Below, piece by piece: positions 1 through 5,800 of a DNA stretch of 7,076 nucleotides. Both the position numbers and the translations under genes were made by a program. This DNA is from Acidobacteriota bacterium (GTDB taxonomy: Bacteria > Acidobacteriota > Blastocatellia > Pyrinomonadales > Pyrinomonadaceae): NCBI GenBank assembly GCA_013698055.1, contig JACCVS010000753.1, positions 1-7,076 on the forward strand, written 5' to 3'. The notes beneath the pieces were generated by a model. The model did not search any database, was not told where the DNA came from, and was given only the letters and a program-made list of their open reading frames with translations. Within the stretch, counting starts at the first letter, position 1. Every line of letters begins with the position of its first letter.

Positions 1-113
1 CCGTCGCGCGTGACGACGACCTCATTGGCGATATTATTTTTCTTGAGGGCGCGCAGGGTTAAGGCTTCATCTCTCGCATTATCTTCCACCAGTAGGATCA
101 CTTTGTTATCCAT
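1..113 (-). CDS. Rcp1/CheY-like single-domain response regulator, N-terminal fragment (C-terminus outside window)
   Basis: Reading leftwards from the ATG at 113-111, 37 full codons are visible, beginning MDNKVILLVEDNARDEALTL and ending at the window edge. The start has a hydrophobic first beta strand followed by the acidic pair E10-D11 that binds Mg2+ in receiver domains; the phosphoacceptor Asp lies beyond the edge. The pattern 'ILLVEDN..DE.LTLRALKKNNI.N' is typical of the Rcp1-type receivers that partner phytochrome-like kinases. The start is well supported: an AAGGAG Shine-Dalgarno at 121-126 sits 7 nt upstream, inside the end of the kinase gene. The ATG overlaps the kinase stop codon in the string ATGGATAA (106-113), so translation is probably coupled. 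It is the likely direct phosphotransfer partner of that kinase. Family assignment is confident; full length and any extra domain cannot be seen. Confidence 0.9.
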   Translation of the reverse strand, partial: MDNKVILLVEDNARDEALTLRALKKNNIANEVVVTRD

Positions 114-1287
114 CCTCGCTCTCCTTGAAGTCACCAAGCGTGAAATAGAAGGTCGCCCCCTTTTCAACCTCCCCTTCAGGCCATACCCGGCCACCGTGCC
201 GGCTAATAATTCGCTGCACCGTCGCCAAACCGATACCCGTGCCCTCGAATTCACTTGTCGTGTGGAGGCGCTGGAACACTCCGAATAACTTGTCAGAGTA
301 TGTCATGTCGAAGCCCGCGCCGTTATCACGGACGAAATAACAGCTCTCGCCGTTCTTCTGTTCCTGGCCGAAAGCAATCTCTGCCGCTTCTCGCTTGGAG
401 GTAAATTTCCAGGCGTTACCCAGTAGGTTGTTGAGCATGATCTTTAAGAGGCGTTGATCACCGTGCGTCACAAGTGGTTTTTTGATGCTGACAGACACTT
501 TGCGCTCAGGTTCTCCTTTTTGTAGTTCAGCTATCACTTCCTCTGCCAGTCGGCTGAGATTCACGTCCTCCCGTCGCATCTCGCTACGCGACACGCGCGC
601 CAGGTGCAACACATCATCAATCAACTGCGCCATCTCCTGGCTGGCTTCACGCAACTCTCGCAGATAGCCCTGGCCTACTCCATCCAGTTGATCCGCGTAA
701 TCTTCTAAAAGCGCCAGGCTGAAGCTGTTGATGTGCCTGAGGGGCGCGCGCAGGTCGTGTGAGACCGAATAGGAGAAGGCTTCGAGTTCCTGGTTGGCCG
801 ACTGAAGTTGCGCCGTCCGCTCTTTCACACGTTGCTCAAGCTCTGCATGAAGGCGTTCGACCTCTACTTCAGCCCGTCTGCGCTCTGTGATGTCGCGGAT
901 ATTGCATTGAATAACCTGACGCGTTCCCTCCGCATAGACGTTACTGATGAACTCTATCTCACGACGCTTCCCAGCTTGAGTTTCGAGAGGCAAATCTTCA
1001 TAACGGATATAACCCTGCTCCTGCAATTCTCGAAAAGCTTGCTTGCTGGCCGTCTCATCCTTGAGCAAACCTATTTCCCAGAGTTCCTTGCCTATGAATT
1101 CATCCCGCGAGTAGCCCAACAGCTCGACCATGAATGGATTCACGTCGGTGATTTTTCGACTAACGGCATCAAGAATCAGTATTCCATCCCGCGCAGATTC
1201 AAAAAGTCGCCGGTAGCGGGTTTCCGAAGTCTGCAAGTCCTCTGGTGCTGTTTTACGAGGGGTTACTTTGACGGGATCATCAATCAT
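106..1287 (-). CDS. PAS-domain sensor histidine kinase (phytochrome-type HisKA/HATPase core), 393 aa
   Basis: Soluble sensor kinase that would autophosphorylate on His and pass phosphate to a receiver. Domains in order: a PAS domain at about residues 21-137, ending in the usual 'RDITERRRAE'; a Glu/Arg-rich coiled-coil linker at about 138-170; HisKA with the H-box 'FSYSVSHDLRAPL' and phosphoacceptor H177; and HATPase_c with N-box N287/N291, G1 box D321-N-G-A-G-F, F-box around 335-341 ('LFGVFQRLH') and G2 box G349-T-G-I-G-L. The H-box and 'FQRLH..SEFEGTGIGLA' block match the kinase core seen in Cph1/bacteriophytochromes, but there is no GAF/PHY sensor, so the signal is unknown. No membrane segment is present. 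The ATG at 1287 is chosen because GGAG (1297-1300) lies 9 nt upstream. The frame stays open to a TTG at 1437, but that start has no Shine-Dalgarno and would add 50 residues unlike this family. The gene ends 8 bp inside the receiver gene that follows it, so the two form an operon. Confidence 0.93.
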   Translation of the reverse strand: MIDDPVKVTPRKTAPEDLQTSETRYRRLFESARDGILILDAVSRKITDVNPFMVELLGYSRDEFIGKELWEIGLLKDETASKQAFRELQEQGYIRYEDLPLETQAGKRREIEFISNVYAEGTRQVIQCNIRDITERRRAEVEVERLHAELEQRVKERTAQLQSANQELEAFSYSVSHDLRAPLRHINSFSLALLEDYADQLDGVGQGYLRELREASQEMAQLIDDVLHLARVSRSEMRREDVNLSRLAEEVIAELQKGEPERKVSVSIKKPLVTHGDQRLLKIMLNNLLGNAWKFTSKREAAEIAFGQEQKNGESCYFVRDNGAGFDMTYSDKLFGVFQRLHTTSEFEGTGIGLATVQRIISRHGGRVWPEGEVEKGATFYFTLGDFKESEDG

Positions 1288-1374
1288 GTGAGAGTTCTCC
1301 AGTCTAATATCGAGTCCACGGCAAGGAGATTCGACGAGGAAGAATCCACACTGTGGTACTTGTCGAGGTGCTTC

Positions 1375-1403
1375 ATAATACGCCAAACACAGAAATACGC
1401 CAA
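1375..1403 (-). promoter_or_regulatory. Candidate sigma70-type promoter of the kinase-receiver operon
   Basis: On the minus strand a -35-like TTGGCG (1403-1398) is separated by exactly 17 nt from a -10-like TATTAT (1380-1375). This predicts a transcription start near 1368 and a leader of about 80 nt before the ATG at 1287. Spacing is ideal and each box differs from consensus at few positions. Both boxes lie within two copies of a 10-bp direct repeat. No experimental support is available, and sigma-factor preferences of this organism are unknown. Confidence 0.5.
1377..1403. repeat. Two direct copies of a 10-bp repeat, 17-bp period
   Basis: The plus-strand string AATACGCCAA occurs at 1377-1386 and again at 1394-1403 (minus strand TTGGCGTATT). 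The period of 17 bp puts the copies on roughly the same DNA face offset by 1.6 turns. One copy contains the predicted -35 box and the other contains most of the predicted -10 box, so the repeat may be a regulator site or a coincidence of promoter spacing. Confidence 0.6.
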
Positions 1404-1502
1404 TCCCTTGATTGCTAGGGACTGTCTGTAAAGTCAAGAGACAAAAAAAATAACCCGGTTGACCACCGATTTATGACTAACTTTAAGGAGGCAACTGATA
1501 TT

Positions 1503-1589
1503 TTGAAGGCCATGGCCTTCGCGGTAGTGTTAGAGCGCTATCTCACGGTCGCGCCTAGAGCGGGGGGTTTTAATCTTGAAACTATTTAG
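1503..1589 (+). CDS. Possible 28-codon small ORF with strong Shine-Dalgarno (doubtful)
   Basis: A TTG codon at 1503 opens 28 codons ending at TAG 1587-1589 (LKAMAFAVVLERYLTVAPRA, then GGFNLETI). What draws attention is AAGGAGG at 1485-1491, a near-perfect Shine-Dalgarno 11 nt upstream. An in-frame ATG at 1512 is too far from it (20 nt) to be a good alternative. The palindrome at 1505-1520 overlaps the first codons. The peptide matches no family I know, has no clear membrane segment, and 28 codons arise readily by chance. It is listed because the ribosome-binding site is otherwise unexplained. Confidence 0.15.
   Translation: MKAMAFAVVLERYLTVAPRAGGFNLETI
1505..1520. repeat. Perfect 16-bp palindrome
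   Basis: GAAGGCCATGGCCTTC reads identically on both strands. As RNA it could form a 6-bp stem with a CATG loop. Neither strand has a T-run after it, so it is not a good intrinsic terminator; a dimeric regulator site or chance are the remaining readings. Confidence 0.6.
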
Positions 1590-1877
1590 TAGGGGGCGCA
1601 TGCAAAACCTTGAGAATCTAATCTGACTGCTGGTAAACAAAAGGGGACATCTCTGACGTGGTGTCACGATTGTGAGGCGTTTGCCAAAAGTTCTCCAGAA
1701 CCAAATTGGGCAGAGCAAAAAGGAATTCTAACTGCCGCTGAGATTTGGTATTGTGTGTTGAACCTCAAAGCGATATTTATGAAGGGTGAGCCAATAGTCA
1801 AGGCTGCAAGTTATGATAAGAACAGAAATGAAAAGTAGAAAGTCTGGTTAACATAATGGAGGCACCGAGAACGGTTA

Positions 1878-2633
1878 ATGTGGGACACGCCGAGACAGCA
1901 TGAACGTATCCCTGTATCGCTGGGAATAGTGTTGGAATCTTCATCCGGGAAACGCGACGCACGGATTAGTGACCTTAGCCTGGGCGGTTGTTTCGTTGAT
2001 AGCATCGCACATGTGAGCGTCGGCGAGATAATGGTCTTCCAGGTCCGCCTGCCGATGGGGCTTTGGGTGCAACTGTACGGCGAAATAGTTTACTGCGCCC
2101 CAAGCTTCGGCTTTGGTCTACGCTTTACCAATCTTGCAGGGGAAGAGCAAATCCTGCTTGAACAAGTTGTTTTGGCGCACGGTGGAAAGACATCGCCTTT
2201 CCTTGACTCAGTGGTTGAGGGCCAAACGAAAACGCCCGCGCAGATATCGCAGTACGTGCGTCGTGTGCTCATAGCGGATGATGATCCCACGACCAGGCAT
2301 TTAACGACTGCGATTGTACAGAGAGAGGGCTACGCGGTGGTCGCGGCGAAGGACGGACAGGAAGCGCATGACATCCTGCAATCTGACGCGCATTATGTCG
2401 CGACTATATTTGATATGGTGATGCCGCACATGCAAGGATTGGAGCTTGTGCGATATATGAAGACTGAAGAACGGTTGCAGCACATACCGGTCGGGATAAT
2501 GACTGCCGAGCAAGATCCGAAACTGTGGCGCGACAGTTTCGCCGCCGGGGCAGGCATATTCCTGCCAAAGCCATTCACGCCAGCACAGATGAGCTACATG
2601 CTGAAGGTGCTTATTAGTCAAAGTCAGACATAG
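1878..2633 (+). CDS. PilZ-receiver fusion protein with intact c-di-GMP-binding motif, 251 aa
   Basis: Two-domain cytoplasmic regulator. The N-terminal PilZ domain (about 5-103) carries the canonical c-di-GMP signature: R6-x-x-x-R10 and D32-x-S34-x-G36-G37. It also has the later strand 'FGFGLRF' typical of PilZ folds. A linker of about 25 residues (containing 'KTPAQI') leads to a receiver domain (about 128-247) with acidic residues D134-D136, phosphoacceptor D179 in 'IFDMVMP', switch T209 and K231 in 'LPKPF'. All residues for phosphorylation are present. The only in-frame start before an upstream stop is the ATG at 1878. GGAGG at 1858-1862 is 15 nt away, longer than usual, so initiation may be modest. 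The gene stands alone on the plus strand, is followed by a terminator, and has a close paralogue at 4909-5739. The likely role is integrating phosphorylation with c-di-GMP; the downstream target is unknown. Confidence 0.93.
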   Translation: MWDTPRQHERIPVSLGIVLESSSGKRDARISDLSLGGCFVDSIAHVSVGEIMVFQVRLPMGLWVQLYGEIVYCAPSFGFGLRFTNLAGEEQILLEQVVLAHGGKTSPFLDSVVEGQTKTPAQISQYVRRVLIADDDPTTRHLTTAIVQREGYAVVAAKDGQEAHDILQSDAHYVATIFDMVMPHMQGLELVRYMKTEERLQHIPVGIMTAEQDPKLWRDSFAAGAGIFLPKPFTPAQMSYMLKVLISQSQT

Positions 2634-2640
2634 ATGACAA

Positions 2641-2685
2641 GAGAAAAGCGGCGAAGCTCTTTGGGAACCTCGCCGCCTTCTTCTC
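2641..2685. terminator. Bidirectional intrinsic terminator between convergent genes
   Basis: A perfect 7-bp stem GCGGCGA (2648-2654) / TCGCCGC (2670-2676) encloses a 15-nt loop. It extends outward to positions 2641 and 2685 through A-T rich pairs with two single-base bulges. On the plus strand the stem is followed by CTTCTTCTC, 8 nt after the PilZ-receiver stop. On the minus strand it is followed by TTTTCTCTT, so it can also end the hybrid kinase transcript arriving from the right. The large loop makes it moderate rather than strong. Confidence 0.65.
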
Positions 2686-2776
2686 ACAAGTTTTCACCAG
2701 TGAGGCGCGCCTGACATCCTCACCCTGCCCGGCGCTGTGACGGATACGTTCAGCACCCGTCTTTGTGTCGCGCATC

Positions 2777-4747
2777 CTACAGGCTGCTGAAAGAACTTCT
2801 ATCTTGCTGCAATACTTCTACTACCTTAAGCACCAGGGCGTCGGGCGTGAACGGCTTCCCGATGAAGGCGATGTCTTTGTCTAAGATGCCGTGATGCACT
2901 ATGGCATCAGCCGCATAGCCCGACATGTAAAGGACGCGAGTCTCGGGGCGTAACCTCAATAACTGCTCCGCCAGTTCCTTGCCGCTCATCCGCGGCATCA
3001 CCACGTCAGTCATCAGCAGGTGAATCGTCCCCACATGTTGTTGACAGATCAACAGAGCCTCCCCCGCATTTGCCGCCGTCAGCACTGTGTACCCGTGCAT
3101 CTTGAGACTCTCTCTCGCCAGATTTCGTACCATCTCTTCGTCTTCCGCCAGCAGTATCGTCTCAGTGCCCACAACTTTTTCCGGCCGCGCGGCATCCGGT
3201 TCAGGTTCCGAGACTTGCTCGTTAACCAGCGGAAGGTAAATCTTAAAAGTCGTGCCCACGCCGACCTCCGAATAAGCCCAGATGTTACCGCCTGACTGTT
3301 TGACTATTCCGTAGACGGTGGAGAGGCCGAGGCCTGTTCCCTTGCCTTGCTCCTTCGTCGTGAAGAACGGCTCGAAGATGTATTTCTGTGTCTCCGCGTC
3401 CATGCCACATCCCGTGTCGGTTACAGCCAACATCGCATACCAGCCGGGTTGAATAGCGATATGCTCGCGCGCGTACTCATTATCCAGATACACGTTAGCC
3501 GTCTCAATGGTGATCTTGCCGCCTTTGGGCATGGCGTCTCTGGCATTGACCACCAGATTTAAGATGACCTGCTCGATCTGTCCGGGATCGGCTTTGACCT
3601 GGCCCAGTCCCGCACCCGGCGAGGTGCGTAGCTCCATGTCTTCACCGACAAGTCGCCCGAGCATCTTTTCTATGTTCGCAACAACAGAGTTGAGGTCAAG
3701 CACTTTGGGCTGAAGCACTTGCTTGCGGCTGAAGGCAAGTAGTTGGCGCGTCAATGAAGTGGCCCTCTCGGCGGCTTTCTTAATCTCTTCGACATTCCGT
3801 GCGAGCGGATCGACCTTATCCAGACGTCTCAGCATGAGTTCGGAGTATCCCGTGATGACCGTCAAAAGGTTATTGAAGTCGTGCGCTATTCCGCCAGCCA
3901 GCATCCCGACAGATTCGAGTTTCTGCGATTGTCGAAGTTGATCTTCTGTCGTCTCCAGCCTGCGCCGTGAAAGCACCTGCTCAGTGATGTCGTTCCCGAT
4001 CCCGATGATTTCGACTAATTCATTATGCTCGTTAAGGCGGTTAACTGAGTTCCATGACACACACCGCTTCTCGCCGTTTTTGGTTGTGAGTTCCATTTCA
4101 TAATTGACGACCGCGCCATGCTCGAAATCTTTGAGTAGCCGTTCGACTTGACGGTATTCCTCGTCGGGATATAAGACGCGCCACCAGTCTCTCCCTATCA
4201 ACTCGTCCGGCTCATAGCCTGCTACTTGCCGGATGGCTTGGTTGACAAAGGTGGTGGTGCCTTCGGGAGTGATTCCGACGATAACAGTTGGGGCCGCAGA
4301 GATGATATGGCCGAAGTATTCTCTCTCTGCGCGTAACGCCTCTTCCGCACGGCAGCGCTCAATATTGAGCGCTACCGCGTATCTGATTGTTCGTTCCAAT
4401 CGTGCCGGGGAGGTCTCATCCTTGACTAGAAAATCCGTCGCCCCGGCCTCCATCGCCTCCACGTCCACGTCGTAGTCGTTCTGCCCCGTCAGCAGGATCA
4501 TTGGCGTCGTCAGCCGGGATTCCCGCGCCTCGCGAATTAAATCCACGCCGTTGCGTTCACCGAGCCGATAATCCACCAGACACACGTCGTGTTTCCGGCA
4601 CTCAACTATTTTCAAGCCTTCTTCATAAGAGGCTGCCCAATCAAGTGTATAATTGGAGAGATTCACCATAGAAAACAGTTCGCGTGTGAGAATGAAATCA
4701 TCTACGTCGTCGTCAATTAGGAGAACCTTGATATTGTCGCTTTTCAT
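2777..4747 (-). CDS. Hybrid histidine kinase: receiver-PAS-HisKA-HATPase-receiver, 656 aa
   Basis: Soluble kinase with a receiver at each end. Receiver 1 (about 6-125) has D12-D14, phosphoacceptor D59, T87 and K109. A PAS domain spans about 140-260 and ends in 'GIGNDITEQ'. HisKA carries H289 in 'GGIAHDFNNLL', the NtrB-like H-box. HATPase_c shows N397/N401, G1 D444-T-G-C-G-M, F-box 'IFEPFFTTK' and G2 G468-K-G-T-G-L-G-L. Receiver 2 (about 529-648) has acidic E535-D536, phosphoacceptor D581, S609 and K631. Every catalytic residue is intact. The ATG at 4747 is firm: AAGGAG (4756-4761) lies 8 nt upstream. The N-terminal receiver can take phosphate from another kinase, and the C-terminal one can act in an intramolecular relay, so this protein probably sits in the middle of a relay. 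It lies 161 bp downstream of the second PilZ-receiver gene on the same strand and converges on the first. The signal sensed by the PAS domain is unknown. Confidence 0.95.
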   Translation of the reverse strand: MKSDNIKVLLIDDDVDDFILTRELFSMVNLSNYTLDWAASYEEGLKIVECRKHDVCLVDYRLGERNGVDLIREARESRLTTPMILLTGQNDYDVDVEAMEAGATDFLVKDETSPARLERTIRYAVALNIERCRAEEALRAEREYFGHIISAAPTVIVGITPEGTTTFVNQAIRQVAGYEPDELIGRDWWRVLYPDEEYRQVERLLKDFEHGAVVNYEMELTTKNGEKRCVSWNSVNRLNEHNELVEIIGIGNDITEQVLSRRRLETTEDQLRQSQKLESVGMLAGGIAHDFNNLLTVITGYSELMLRRLDKVDPLARNVEEIKKAAERATSLTRQLLAFSRKQVLQPKVLDLNSVVANIEKMLGRLVGEDMELRTSPGAGLGQVKADPGQIEQVILNLVVNARDAMPKGGKITIETANVYLDNEYAREHIAIQPGWYAMLAVTDTGCGMDAETQKYIFEPFFTTKEQGKGTGLGLSTVYGIVKQSGGNIWAYSEVGVGTTFKIYLPLVNEQVSEPEPDAARPEKVVGTETILLAEDEEMVRNLARESLKMHGYTVLTAANAGEALLICQQHVGTIHLLMTDVVMPRMSGKELAEQLLRLRPETRVLYMSGYAADAIVHHGILDKDIAFIGKPFTPDALVLKVVEVLQQDRSSFSSL

Positions 4748-4811
4748 TTATGTAGCTCCTTGCTGCGGGGAGAGTCAACAATCTCGAACCCAACCCCTTC
4801 ATCAATTCAAC

Positions 4812-4837
4812 CAAACTCCCGGAAAGTCAGGGGTTTG
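4812..4837 (-). other. Hairpin in the gap between PilZ-receiver and hybrid kinase genes
   Basis: CAAAC-T-CCC (4812-4820) pairs with GGG-GTTTG (4830-4837), giving 8 bp with one bulged T and a 9-nt loop. On the transcribed (minus) strand it is followed by GTTGAATTG rather than a T-run, so it is at best a weak terminator or attenuator inside the 161-bp gap 4748-4908. The rest of that gap shows no clear promoter; TTGACT near the kinase start has a 17-nt spaced partner only over the ribosome-binding site, which would be unworkable. Confidence 0.3.
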
Positions 4838-4908
4838 ACCAATCGGCTTTCTTTCCGCCGTAAAAAGAGATGGCCGTGAGTTAAAGGGCTGACTAACTTG
4901 AATAGTTA

Positions 4909-5739
4909 TTACCTGACAAGCGAGAGGGCAACGCTTTTTCTGGCTGGAGGATGCTCAGGCGCTTGAGTTGATGAAATATCTAAATTATCAACTTTGCTCG
5001 TCAACATGCGGAGCATCATCTGCACTTGAGGCGGCGTAAAGGGCTTTGGCAGAAACACGCTCGCACCTGCCGAGACCGATTCGACCCAGACCTTTGGATC
5101 TTGCTCAGCGGTGATCATGCCTACCGGCATAAGCTGCAATCGTTTATCTGCTTTCATATAGAGGATCAAGTCCAGGCCCTGAAGGTGCGGCATCATCATG
5201 TCAAAGATGGCGGCGCTGAACGTCGCATCCTGCTGTAATAATCTAAGTGCCTGCCGACCATCTGACACAGACACTGCTTGATAACCTTCTGTCTCGACGA
5301 TGGCGCTCACCATGCGCAAGGTCAGCTCATCATCATCTGCGACGAGGATGCGGCGACGCTCCACGGGAATCTGTGCTGGAGTTTTCACTTCAACGGCTTG
5401 AGGCGAAGTGTGCGACTCGCCGGGATCACCTCCGTGCGCGATAACAACTTCTGACAGCACTCTCTTGTCGCCATCCGTCAGACCCGTGAAACGTAATCCG
5501 AAACCCATAGGGTAATCTTCCTGGACGAGAACACCCCGCAACGACACCCACAGACCACTTGGCAAATGCACTTTAAATTCAACCATATCGCCCAGTACCC
5601 TACCCTGAACCTTACAATCAATGAAGCAGCCCTCCATGCTGATTTCGCTCATGCGCGCATCCTGTTTCCACGACGAACCTTGCCAGACAACCTCGAGCGA
5701 TACGGTTACAGGATCATTCGGTTTTACTTCACTCATCAT
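4909..5739 (-). CDS. PilZ-receiver fusion protein with degenerate c-di-GMP motif, 276 aa
   Basis: Paralogue of the plus-strand PilZ-receiver protein with the same order: PilZ-like domain (about 8-105), linker with the shared 'VKTPAQI' (118-124), receiver (about 129-248). The PilZ fold strands remain ('GFGLRF' 79-84, then 'VVIAHGG' 98-104, close to the paralogue's 'VVLAHGG'). However, the c-di-GMP residues do not: the RxxxR site reads K6-P-N-D-P10, and DxSxGG reads E32-I-S34-M-E36-G37. The receiver is fully equipped with D135-D137, phosphoacceptor D180, T210 and K232. By hand alignment just over half of receiver residues are identical to the paralogue, including 'TAEQDPK' and 'FLPKPFTP'. A 28-residue Pro/Ser-containing tail (249-276) is absent from the paralogue. 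Two tandem ATGs (5739 and 5736) make the exact start uncertain; upstream there is only a weak GAGA. The gene starts 61 bp after the hybrid kinase fragment and may be cotranscribed with it. Likely a phosphorylation-driven PilZ output that no longer binds c-di-GMP. Confidence 0.92.
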   Translation of the reverse strand: MMSEVKPNDPVTVSLEVVWQGSSWKQDARMSEISMEGCFIDCKVQGRVLGDMVEFKVHLPSGLWVSLRGVLVQEDYPMGFGLRFTGLTDGDKRVLSEVVIAHGGDPGESHTSPQAVEVKTPAQIPVERRRILVADDDELTLRMVSAIVETEGYQAVSVSDGRQALRLLQQDATFSAAIFDMMMPHLQGLDLILYMKADKRLQLMPVGMITAEQDPKVWVESVSAGASVFLPKPFTPPQVQMMLRMLTSKVDNLDISSTQAPEHPPARKSVALSLVR

Positions 5740-5800
5740 AATTTTCTCTACTAGTGTAATTCACATGCACTTACTACATGGATTGGTCTCTGCCGTTTGT

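Larger units (their letters stand above)
1404..1877. other. Intergenic region between divergent kinase and PilZ-receiver genes
   Basis: No recognised gene lies here. The region holds an A-rich run (1442-1450), a strong isolated AAGGAGG (1485-1491), a perfect 16-bp palindrome (1505-1520), a very short possible ORF (1503-1589), an imperfect inverted repeat TGAC-N5-GTCA (1654-1666), and the ribosome-binding site of the PilZ gene near its end (GGAGG, 1858-1862). I found no convincing -35/-10 pair for the rightward PilZ gene. A TATGAT at 1812-1817 could be a -10 box but lacks a matching -35. Both strands have frequent stops, and nothing resembles a known RNA family. Confidence 0.6.

Noticed and set aside
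808..1431. 207-codon plus-strand open frame
   Set aside because: It lies antisense to the well-supported PAS kinase and its translation resembles no family; its length follows from the codon bias of the opposite strand.
1288..1437. 50-residue N-terminal extension of the PAS kinase from a TTG at 1437
   Set aside because: No Shine-Dalgarno precedes the TTG, the extension is unlike kinase sequence, and the likely promoter (1375-1403) lies inside it.
1522..1577. tRNA-like string (TAGTGTTAGAGCGC ... GGGGGTTTTAATC)
   Set aside because: It resembles D-arm and T-arm consensus, but the D stem does not pair, no anticodon stem forms and there is no acceptor stem, so it is not a tRNA.
1530..1718. 62-codon minus-strand open frame in the intergenic gap
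   Set aside because: TTG start, no ribosome-binding site, and Arg/Pro-rich random-looking translation. The CCCCTTTTGTTT stretch faintly recalled mobile-element flanks, but no terminal repeats or transposase remnants were found.
1758..1786. Possible promoter for the plus-strand PilZ gene starting at TTGAAC (1758-1763)
   Set aside because: The only AT-rich -10 candidate (1774-1780) is 10 nt away and the 17-nt position reads GAAGGG.
1828..1857. ATGAAA-N18-CATAAT as a promoter for the PilZ gene
   Set aside because: The start would fall after the GGAGG ribosome-binding site, leaving the mRNA without it.
2301..2687. 128-codon minus-strand open frame
   Set aside because: Antisense to the PilZ-receiver gene and running through the terminator; no domain is recognisable.
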